Both the position numbers and the translations under genes were made by a program. A stretch of DNA of 10,928 bases, taken from the NCBI GenBank assembly GCA_028704215.1, contig JAQVLJ010000025.1, positions 1-10,928 on the forward strand. Direction: 5' to 3'. How positions within the stretch are numbered: the first letter of the stretch is position 1; each line of letters starts with the position of its first letter. Below, one piece after another: positions 1 to 5,618 of this stretch. The notes beneath the pieces are model-generated. The model was not told the DNA's origin. It saw only the letters and a list, made by a program, of their open reading frames with translations, and made no database searches. This DNA is from Clostridia bacterium. GTDB taxonomy: Bacteria > Bacillota > Clostridia > Christensenellales > UBA1242.

Positions 1-45
1 CTTCGAACCGAGCGATTGGGGGTTCAAGTCCCTCTGGGCGCACCA
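1..45 (+). tRNA. tRNA 3' end (partial), probably tRNA-Leu
   Basis: Seen: a T-arm (stem 18-22 with 30-34, loop TTCAAGT at 23-29), the 3' acceptor strand TGGGCGC at 35-41, discriminator A at 42 and an encoded CCA at 43-45. Bases 1-17 look like the 3' half of a long variable arm, which only Leu, Ser and Tyr tRNAs carry in bacteria. Discriminator A argues against Ser, and the GGGGGTTCAAGTCCCT T-arm is typical of bacterial tRNA-Leu. The D-arm and anticodon lie left of the window, so the isoacceptor cannot be read. Confidence 0.82.
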
Positions 46-56
46 AACACAAATAA

Positions 57-89
57 AACGAACCCAAAATCACGAGTTCGTCTTTTTAT
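57..89. terminator. hairpin terminator, possibly bidirectional
   Basis: ACGAAC at 58-63 pairs with GTTCGT at 76-81. On the plus strand it is followed by CTTTTT, which would end the tRNA transcript. On the minus strand the same stem is followed by TTTATTT, which could end the transcript of the zinc-ribbon/membrane-protein pair. The stem is only 6 bp with a 12-base loop, so strength is uncertain. Confidence 0.5.
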
Positions 90-128
90 GTTAAGCAAAA
101 TATTTGTATAAATTTTGTGTTTATTAAT

Positions 129-587
129 TTAAAAATTACAAAAAAATTTGTTTGTATGTTTTTCTCCATTTTCACTTTCCCATTCTAAAGCTACAGTGAA
201 TTTTGGAATTTGTGAAAGATTTCTAATAAGAATTAAATCAAACGATGTTTGTGGTGCTAATTCCTCATAAGGTAACAATCCAGTATCAAATATCGGTGGT
301 TTCTCAATGCTGCTATCTATTGTAATATTGAATGCCTTTTTTTTACCAATGTTTGAAATTCTAAGTTTCTAATTATTAGAATTAACTTTAATAACTCTTG
401 CTTCAATATAAGATTTATTTTCTTCTTCTTTTTCTTTTTCAATTTTATCGATCTCATATTCTTTTATTTTTATTTCGTGTTCATTTACTTTATTTTGCAA
501 TCTTTGAGATTTTAAAGAAAAAATAAGTGAAATCACAGAAATAAAAAAAGCTAAAATTGGGATTATCCACTGAATAAAAACATTCAT
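129..587 (-). pseudogene. membrane-anchored coiled-coil protein with C-terminal domain, interrupted by in-frame TAG
   Basis: The reading frame starts at ATG 587 with an AAGAGG Shine-Dalgarno site (595-600) 7 bases upstream. Residues about 4-26 form one hydrophobic N-terminal membrane segment, and about 27-62 a charged Lys/Glu-rich coiled coil. After 72 codons there is a TAG at 369-371. The same frame then stays open for 79 more codons to a TAA at 129-131, encoding a coherent soluble domain (KLRISNIGKKKAFNI, then PYEELAPQTSFDL). As I recall, single-pass coiled-coil proteins with this kind of tail are seen whole in Bacillota accessory regions. The most likely ancestral codon at the TAG is a tyrosine codon one base away. 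The membrane-anchored fragment 369-587 may still be made. Alternatives are a sequencing error or amber suppression. The gene starts 4 bases after the upstream zinc-ribbon gene and is probably translationally coupled to it. Confidence 0.65.
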
Positions 588-591
588 ACAA

Positions 592-855
592 TTACCTCTT
601 ATTAAAAGTTCTTTTTAATTGCTTTTCTATTTCTAATAATGCTTCATTTTGAATTTTTTCGATATTAGAATTTATTATTTCTTGATTGCTATCAAGTATT
701 TCACTTATTTTAAATATTTTCTTACAATTTGCACACTGAACTTTTGAAGAGTCATCAGCATTTAACAATTCCTTAGTTTCAATGTCTAAACTCGAAAAAT
801 CACTACATCCACAAATGGGGCAATACAACTCAATTCTTTTTGATAAATCTTTCAT
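592..855 (-). CDS. small zinc-ribbon protein
   Basis: This 87-aa protein has two Cys pairs, C12/C15 (CPICGC) and C41/C44 (CANC), spaced as in a four-cysteine zinc ribbon. After the ribbon comes a helical, Lys/Glu-rich C-terminal half ending in basic residues. There is no signal peptide or membrane segment, so it is probably cytosolic. The start at ATG 855 is supported by an AAAGGGAG Shine-Dalgarno site (863-870) 7 bases upstream. It is the first gene of a pair: its stop is 4 bases before the start of the membrane coiled-coil gene, and its last codons contain that gene's ribosome site. Small zinc ribbons of this layout are common hypothetical proteins in accessory DNA. The molecular role is unknown; nucleic-acid or protein binding is a guess from the fold. 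Confidence 0.75.
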   Translation of the reverse strand: MKDLSKRIELYCPICGCSDFSSLDIETKELLNADDSSKVQCANCKKIFKISEILDSNQEIINSNIEKIQNEALLEIEKQLKRTFNKR

Positions 856-915
856 AAAATTTCTCCCTTTCCCATTACTTTGATTAATTTTTTATTTGAT
901 TATCATTTTACGACT

Positions 916-957
916 TAATCAATAACCGAGATAATCAATCGGGTTTAAATTTTTTTA
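916..957. promoter_or_regulatory. direct repeat plus hairpin/T-run upstream of the zinc-ribbon gene
   Basis: TAATCAAT occurs at 916-923 and again at 932-939, exactly 16 bp apart. In between, CCGA (926-929) can pair with TCGG (939-942), followed on the plus strand by a T-run at 950-956. This could be an operator for the minus-strand zinc-ribbon gene or a plus-strand terminator without a visible upstream gene. No convincing -35/-10 pair was found for the zinc-ribbon gene. Confidence 0.25.
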
Positions 958-1034
958 TAAAGACTTGCGAATATAATTAGTTATTTGTTTTCCCAATTAT
1001 ATTGTTGAAAATTTTTGAATTTGAAAATAAAATT

Positions 1035-1559
1035 TTACTTAAATATTTTCTTAAATTCTATAAAAACACGTAATATTTCTTCCGCAATGACATTGTTGAT
1101 TTCTTTTTGGGTTTCAAAAATAAATGATTTAACATATTTTTCAAAATCTTTGATATTAACTTGATTAAGCTTAAAGTGATTTTTCTTCTCATTCTCGGTT
1201 AAATTTATATTCTCAATATTTGGTTTTTTATTTGTTTTTATGATTGAATATACAACTTTAGAAAATCTATTTTTCCCAGTTCCGTGGTAATTTTTATCTA
1301 AATATCTGATTTCATAAAAATGCTGTGAAATCTCATTTTGAAAAACGCGAATACCTGTTTCTTCTTGCACTTCGCGTATTATAGTCTCTAGCAAAGATTC
1401 ACCTTCCTCACTATGACCACCAGGAAGTTGACATCCCCCATCAGACTCTGCAATTAGGATTTCATTTTTATCATTTATGATAAATTCTTTAACTCTTGTT
1501 GTGAAAAGTTCGCAACTTTCTTTTGTGATTTTATCTTCGTTGTATTCTTCAATAAACAT
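1035..1559 (-). CDS. NUDIX hydrolase
   Basis: The 174-aa product carries a perfect Nudix box (GX5EX7REUXEEXGU) at residues 48-70: GHSEEGE, seven residues, REVQEETGI. Nudix enzymes hydrolyse nucleoside diphosphates linked to another group, with a metal held by the box glutamates. The substrate (NTP, ADP-ribose, NADH, nucleotide sugar) cannot be told from the box. The frame is open to an ATG at 1649, but I choose ATG 1559: it has AGGAG (1567-1571) 7 bases upstream, while ATG 1649 has no ribosome site and lies upstream of an extended -10 promoter at 1627-1635. The C-terminal third (about 115-174) is helical and Lys/Glu-rich. The gene is monocistronic by appearance, with about 220 bases to the upstream HD gene and 180 to the downstream zinc-ribbon gene. 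No clear terminator was seen. Confidence 0.9.
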   Translation of the reverse strand: MFIEEYNEDKITKESCELFTTRVKEFIINDKNEILIAESDGGCQLPGGHSEEGESLLETIIREVQEETGIRVFQNEISQHFYEIRYLDKNYHGTGKNRFSKVVYSIIKTNKKPNIENINLTENEKKNHFKLNQVNIKDFEKYVKSFIFETQKEINNVIAEEILRVFIEFKKIFK

Positions 1560-1626
1560 AATTAATCTCCTATTTTTTATGCTTTTTCTAAAGAGTCTTC
1601 GTTGCTGATATGAGTGAAAAGTGGGG

Positions 1627-1635
1627 ATTATATCA
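1627..1635 (-). promoter_or_regulatory. extended -10 promoter of the NUDIX gene
   Basis: Read on the minus strand the element is TGATATAAT, a perfect extended -10 (TGnTATAAT). No good -35 is present at 16-18 bp, which is acceptable for extended -10 promoters. Transcription would start near 1620 and give a leader of about 60 bases before ATG 1559. It lies inside the longer version of the NUDIX frame, supporting the shorter start. Confidence 0.55.
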
Positions 1636-1779
1636 AAATATTTTGCCATTTGTTTATAATAATGTCTATGTCATATTTTTCCAATATTTTACAAGAGTTG
1701 GACGACATTTATCTACAATGTTTTCCACCACTATTAAAATCACTCTTAAATATTTATTGTATTTAACTTCATTTTAAGT

Positions 1780-2541
1780 TTAGGTCTTGTTTCTTTTAGA
1801 TAAATTGTCTTTGACCGTATCTACAGCTTCATATAAAATGGTTTTATCTTTTTCGTTCAATATTTTTTCATAACGTACTTTCATTTTTTCAAAATAATTC
1901 ATTTCGTTAAGTTTTTTGTAAGAGAAATTGTAATTCAAATCGTATGTACTTGCAAGAGACAAAAGTGCTCTATCCAATTTCGTTTTTACAAATTTAGTAT
2001 TTACGCATTCACCCTGTTCTACCGCATCCATTACTTCTTTTGTAACACCATCAGCATTTGTAAAGGTAGGAAGTTCACCATTAATATTTAATTCGTACAA
2101 ATTAATTTTGTCAGCATCGCGAATAATTTTGCATAACAACAAAGTTTTCGGTTCAGTTATACTTTTATCTATATCAAACTTACTATGTTCTATAATCGCA
2201 ATTTTTAATGGCTTATAATATTGTTTTGGCACAGAAAAATTATTCATTTCGTTCTTTTTAAACAATAAATTTGCCCCAAGTTCTGCGTGTGAGCAACTTA
2301 GTCTATCATTATACGTTTGATATCGCTTCCATTGAGTAAAACGTCCATAGTCATGAAACAATCCAAGGACATAAGCCAAGTCGATATCTTGATCGGTTAA
2401 GTTTAACTCTTTTGCAATTTTAGAACAATATGTTGCTACACACTGGATATGTTCGTATTTTCTTAACAAATTGGGATTATTTAAGTCAAAATTTGTTATT
2501 AAATACTTCAATAGTTCTGCTTTTATTTTAATTATGTCCAT
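1780..2541 (-). CDS. HD-domain phosphohydrolase
   Basis: The 253-aa cytosolic protein has the metal-binding residues of an HD phosphohydrolase: H31 (YEHIQ), H63-D64 (LFHDYGRF), H85 (CSHAELG), H119 (IEHSKFD) and D142 (RDADKI). HD enzymes cleave phosphoester bonds in nucleotides, often dNTPs, (p)ppGpp, cyclic nucleotides or related signals; the substrate is not identifiable here. The C-terminal 90 residues are helical with no motif I recognise. The start is ATG 2541, with GGAG (2547-2550) 5 bases upstream; a GTG at 2547 in the same frame overlaps that site and is less likely. The A of the ATG is the last A of the upstream gene's TAA (TAATG), so translation is almost certainly coupled to the sirtuin-like gene. 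No clear terminator follows in the 220-base gap to the NUDIX gene. Confidence 0.87.
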   Translation of the reverse strand: MDIIKIKAELLKYLITNFDLNNPNLLRKYEHIQCVATYCSKIAKELNLTDQDIDLAYVLGLFHDYGRFTQWKRYQTYNDRLSCSHAELGANLLFKKNEMNNFSVPKQYYKPLKIAIIEHSKFDIDKSITEPKTLLLCKIIRDADKINLYELNINGELPTFTNADGVTKEVMDAVEQGECVNTKFVKTKLDRALLSLASTYDLNYNFSYKKLNEMNYFEKMKVRYEKILNEKDKTILYEAVDTVKDNLSKRNKT

Positions 2542-3746
2542 TAGCACTCCTTCGAAAATTCTTTTTCGAAATCTATCATTGCTTCTTCGAAAGTCTTTTT
2601 GTATATCAAATCTCCAGTTTTGGGGCCTTCTATCGGATAAGGTTCAAAGCCACTTTCATTATAGAAACCTTCTGGATCAATGAATACTATTTGTTTGTTT
2701 GCAGCTCTTGCTTGATGTTGAATTTGGCGTCGGTCTGCATGTGTTCCAAAACAAATTAAAGACTTTGCGGATTTGTCAAATTGCACTTGTGGCAAATAAG
2801 TCCCTTTATCATAAATTCTTAATATTTTTTCTGGGATGCCATAACGTTTTACAAGTCTGTCAAAGTTATTATTAAAGACAGTACCAACAAAAATGCCTTT
2901 TTTGTAAAGTTTCGCAAAAGTATCATAACCTTTCGTAGGTTTGCTTTGTATAATAACTTTTGGAACTTTCGAAAAACGTTCATACATCTTTTTAGAGTCC
3001 TCAATAATACTTGTTATTAAATCATCTTCTTTGCCAAAATAAAATCTGCCAGTGGAATGGTTTTGAACTTTATATGTTTCGTGCATCTCGTACAATGGTG
3101 GAATGCCAACATTAATTGATGGACCACAACCCATTTCAACTTGAGCAGGAAGATATTTTTTTAATTCATTAATATCCTTTATGTAAGTCGGATTTTCACG
3201 GATATCTAATTGGCGAAACATTTTTGTTGATAATGTCCACATTCTGTCATTCTCTTCTTTACATAAATAGTTTGAAGTATGGACAATAACATCAAGTGAA
3301 CAATAGTTTGTTGGAAAAGTTATGTTTCCTTCTATATTTTTTGGATGCACGTCATATTCCTTTAGTTCAACTTCTAAATTATCATTTTTAAAATGATTTT
3401 CACTTAGTTTTATAAAGTTGGCTTTATTTAAACTGTTTAATATTTTATTTTTGTATTCCAAAGTCTCTTCTTTTTTTAAAGTATTCGAAACATAAACAAA
3501 ACTATCTTTTATTACTAAGTAATCTTTCCCAGCTTCATTAATTGTTTCATAGGCATCGTAAAATTGGATGTATCTCCTATTTTGTGTAGTTTCATCCACA
3601 TAACCTGATGCTTTTTTATTTTCTTGTCTTTGATTACGAAACCAAATTCCTTCAAAATAAAATCGGTTATCGTTCTCTACAAAATGGTTTGAAAATATTT
3701 CTTTTTGCTCTTTTGTTAGTTCACAAACATAAAATGGAAATTGCAT
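2541..3746 (-). CDS. sirtuin-like (SIR2 superfamily) protein with novel N-terminal region
   Basis: A 401-aa protein. The C-terminal half shows a SIR2-like Rossmann pattern: GCGPS at 206-210 followed by GIPPL at 214-218 (position of the sirtuin GAGxS...GIPDFR), FNNNFDRL at 291-298 (position of TQNIDxL), FGTHADRR at 333-340 and IDPEG at 356-360 (late NAD-site strands). The catalytic His of the canonical HG motif and the two zinc CxxC pairs are not visible: only about 35 residues separate 298 from 333 and they contain no cysteine before C332. A classical deacetylase is therefore doubtful; NAD binding or hydrolysis is inferred. Residues 1-200 match nothing I recognise. ATG 3746 has AAGGAG (3755-3760) 8 bases upstream and a strong promoter. 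It is the first gene of a two-gene operon, coupled by TAATG to the HD gene. Confidence 0.68.
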   Translation of the reverse strand: MQFPFYVCELTKEQKEIFSNHFVENDNRFYFEGIWFRNQRQENKKASGYVDETTQNRRYIQFYDAYETINEAGKDYLVIKDSFVYVSNTLKKEETLEYKNKILNSLNKANFIKLSENHFKNDNLEVELKEYDVHPKNIEGNITFPTNYCSLDVIVHTSNYLCKEENDRMWTLSTKMFRQLDIRENPTYIKDINELKKYLPAQVEMGCGPSINVGIPPLYEMHETYKVQNHSTGRFYFGKEDDLITSIIEDSKKMYERFSKVPKVIIQSKPTKGYDTFAKLYKKGIFVGTVFNNNFDRLVKRYGIPEKILRIYDKGTYLPQVQFDKSAKSLICFGTHADRRQIQHQARAANKQIVFIDPEGFYNESGFEPYPIEGPKTGDLIYKKTFEEAMIDFEKEFSKEC

Positions 3747-3774
3747 GCTGTTTTCTCCTTAGTTCAATATATTC

Positions 3775-3803
3775 ATTGTATCATACATTTAGGGTGTTTT
3801 CAA
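3775..3803 (-). promoter_or_regulatory. sigma-A type promoter of the sirtuin-like/HD operon
   Basis: On the minus strand TTGAAA (3798-3803) and TACAAT (3775-3780) are separated by exactly 17 bp, with TGA directly before the -10 (extended -10). Transcription would begin near 3768, about 22 bases before ATG 3746, leaving room only for the ribosome site. Confidence 0.75.
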
Positions 3804-3890
3804 TAAATTATATTTTTTTTATCTAATTTTTTTCAGTGCTAAAATATTTGTTCTAAGCAAAATATGAAGCGTGTTGCATGAATAGGTATA

Positions 3891-3919
3891 TTGACAAGAG
3901 TGCGTATTGATGATAGTAT
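3891..3919 (+). promoter_or_regulatory. sigma-A type promoter of the divergent 256-aa gene
   Basis: Perfect -35 TTGACA (3891-3896), a 17-bp spacer and TAGTAT (3914-3919), with TGA before the -10. The expected start near 3926 leaves a leader of only about 11 bases containing the GGAG ribosome site. The -35 lies 87 bp from the -35 of the opposing sirtuin-like promoter. Confidence 0.75.
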
Positions 3920-3936
3920 AAATACACGGAGAAAGT

Positions 3937-4707
3937 ATGTATTTTGAAGAAACTTTGAAACAAGCAGAAAGATATAGCGACAGAATTGTAGAGATACTTG
4001 TTGACCAAAAGGCAAAATATGATGAGTTAAGTGTAGCAACTATTCAAAATGAATTGTATGACTGCATTGATGAAAATAATAAACTAATTTTGCCAGCCAA
4101 TGCTCTTATTCGTGGGACTTCTTTTAATAAAGATAAGATGCAACAAATAAAAAAAGAGGGCTTATTATCTAGTGAATTTGCTCAAAACAAGCCAGAAAAA
4201 TATGGCGAAACATATTATATGGTAGATTTCTTCAAAAATGTGACCAACGTTCCTTTAAATATCGATAAATTACTTAATTGCACAACTAATGGAAATTTGT
4301 TAAAATTTTTGCCTTACGGCATTTTACATGACAACAAACCAAAAGTTGCCTTTGTTGTTGCCTCGCAGGATGAAAGTGTACGGAAATATTTGAGTAGAGA
4401 TGCTTTTTCTGAAAATAACAATGAATTACTTGAGTTCTTTGATGAAGATTTTATTTATGAAATTCGTCCAAGAAGGTGTATAAAAGAATATGGATACGTA
4501 TTAGGACAGAGTTCATTTCCTATTGGCGTGCCATACTCAGCTATAAGTGGTATAATACTAGACTATATGATAGAACAAGATGCTGATGCTTTAAATTTTA
4601 TAAAAAAGACCTTTGGAAAAGACCTACTTATCATCTCTTCAAACGGAAATGTATTGTCTACTCCAAAGACCTATTTAATTGAAATCGAAAGTTGCGTTAC
4701 TTTATAG
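3937..4707 (+). CDS. uncharacterised 256-aa protein, possibly ADP-ribosyltransferase-like
   Basis: I do not recognise this family with certainty. Seen: a helical N-terminus (1-48), then LIRGTSFNKDKMQQIKKEGLL (split here as RGT at 59-61 and KEGLL at 73-77), GETYYMVDFF at 90-99, RPRRC at 177-181, and FPIGVPYSAISGII at 194-207. An RGT or HGT strand, a helix ending in GLL, and a late VPxxAIxGI strand are arranged as in several ADP-ribosyltransferase-fold families such as DarT and relatives, but no complete catalytic triad can be assigned. No signal peptide or membrane segment is present, so it is cytosolic. ATG 3937 has GGAG (3928-3931) 5 bases upstream. The gene ends with TAG, the only such terminal stop among complete genes here, and is followed by a terminator. 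It is divergent from the sirtuin-like/HD operon, suggesting a linked function. Confidence 0.7.
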   Translation: MYFEETLKQAERYSDRIVEILVDQKAKYDELSVATIQNELYDCIDENNKLILPANALIRGTSFNKDKMQQIKKEGLLSSEFAQNKPEKYGETYYMVDFFKNVTNVPLNIDKLLNCTTNGNLLKFLPYGILHDNKPKVAFVVASQDESVRKYLSRDAFSENNNELLEFFDEDFIYEIRPRRCIKEYGYVLGQSSFPIGVPYSAISGIILDYMIEQDADALNFIKKTFGKDLLIISSNGNVLSTPKTYLIEIESCVTL

Positions 4708-4733
4708 AATAATAACTATATAAAAATCCTATT

Positions 4734-4764
4734 AAACACCTTTTAAAATGGGTGTTTATTTTTT
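4734..4764. terminator. shared terminator between convergent genes
   Basis: AAACACC (4734-4740) pairs with GGTGTTT (4751-4757) around a 10-base loop and is followed on the plus strand by A then TTTTTT. It terminates the 256-aa gene. The TAA of the opposing alkylation-repair gene (4756-4758) lies in the stem. In the minus direction the T-run (GATTTTTA) is displaced by several bases, so termination that way is weaker. Confidence 0.8.
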
Positions 4765-5478
4765 GAATTGAAGCAACAACTCTTTGTCTGCAGTGCTTAT
4801 GCGAAAACTATCGCGACACTTTGAAATTGCTTTGTTGATAGTAAAATTGTTTAGTTTGTTATTTTTAAAAAACTCTAAAGTTTTTTCTCGCTGTTTTGTA
4901 AAACACTCAGCAACCAACCAAGCATTGACCATATTCACGTAATATTCTTTTTCATCATAAAATTCATCATAAAACGTGTTCAAAATATCGAAAATTTGGT
5001 CAATAAAATTATCGTCATCAACTAACTTAAAAAGAATCGTCATACCTATTCTTCGCTTAAAAGGTTTTTCTGATTTGATATATTGCTTACACAAATCAAA
5101 ATAAAGCGGTTTGTTTTCTGCTGTAATCTTGAATTTTAGAGTGTCGCAAGTTGCCCAGTTGTCACAATAGTCGCCATATTTATCAAGATATTTTACCATT
5201 AAAGGAAAATCTTTTATTTGACAAATAAGTGAGCCAATAATAGATGTGTTGGTATAATATTGCCAAATCCACAAATCCAAAAATTCTATATAGTTTCCTT
5301 TTTTGATTTCGTTTACAATCTTTTTTACTGTTGGTGCAGGTATGGCAAGGCATGGCAAGGTGGTGTTGATTATTCGTTTTTCCCATTCAGATTTTTGTTC
5401 GCCTTGGCTTAGAGATTTGAGATTGTTTTGAAAAGGCAGAATATCGGATTTGTTCCAATGTGCTTTGTTTAGTTCCAT
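4756..5478 (-). CDS. AlkD-like DNA alkylation repair protein
   Basis: This 240-aa all-helical (HEAT-like) protein fits the DNA alkylation repair family, which excises positively charged alkylated bases such as 3-methyladenine and 7-methylguanine without base flipping. DNWATCD at 106-112 gives W108 and D112, and W187 lies in VNAWLVAE. These match the spacing of the Bacillus cereus AlkD active-site residues W109, D113 and W187, and R143 falls near the DNA-contacting Arg. The C-terminal signature NKAISKCRDSFRIS (215-228) is also typical, and the length equals that of family members. ATG 5478 has AAGGA (5486-5490) 7 bases upstream. It is a single gene, convergent with the 256-aa gene and divergent from hisS. 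A possible -10 (TAAAAT after GTGA) lies upstream without a firm -35. Confidence 0.9.
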   Translation of the reverse strand: MELNKAHWNKSDILPFQNNLKSLSQGEQKSEWEKRIINTTLPCLAIPAPTVKKIVNEIKKGNYIEFLDLWIWQYYTNTSIIGSLICQIKDFPLMVKYLDKYGDYCDNWATCDTLKFKITAENKPLYFDLCKQYIKSEKPFKRRIGMTILFKLVDDDNFIDQIFDILNTFYDEFYDEKEYYVNMVNAWLVAECFTKQREKTLEFFKNNKLNNFTINKAISKCRDSFRISTADKELLLQFKK

Positions 5479-5568
5479 AAAAATTTCCTTTATAGTATTT
5501 TATCACAAAAATAATACAAAACATAACTATTTTTATCACCAAAGATGTTTATGTATTTTTCAATTTTC

Positions 5569-5597
5569 TTGATTAAAACGTATCATTGTGATATGAT
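5569..5597 (+). promoter_or_regulatory. sigma-A type promoter of hisS
   Basis: TTGATT (5569-5574), a 17-bp spacer and TATGAT (5592-5597), preceded by TGA for an extended -10. The start near 5604 leaves about 15 bases before ATG 5619, filled by the AAAGGA ribosome site (5606-5611). An inverted repeat TATCAT (5581-5586)/ATGATA (5593-5598) overlaps the -10. The leader is far too short for a T-box riboswitch. Confidence 0.75.
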
Positions 5598-5618
5598 AAA
5601 TGCGTAAAGGATAATATT

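Noticed and set aside
565..580. DnaA-box-like TTATCCACT
   Set aside because: A single imperfect copy inside a coding frame; no cluster and no origin features in the window.
1650..1779. Possible terminator or small RNA between the HD and NUDIX genes
   Set aside because: Only short AT inverted repeats without a T-run were found; nothing supports a defined element.
2471..2683. Plus-strand open frame across the HD/sirtuin-like junction
   Set aside because: It is antisense to two genes with strong motifs and has no ribosome site.
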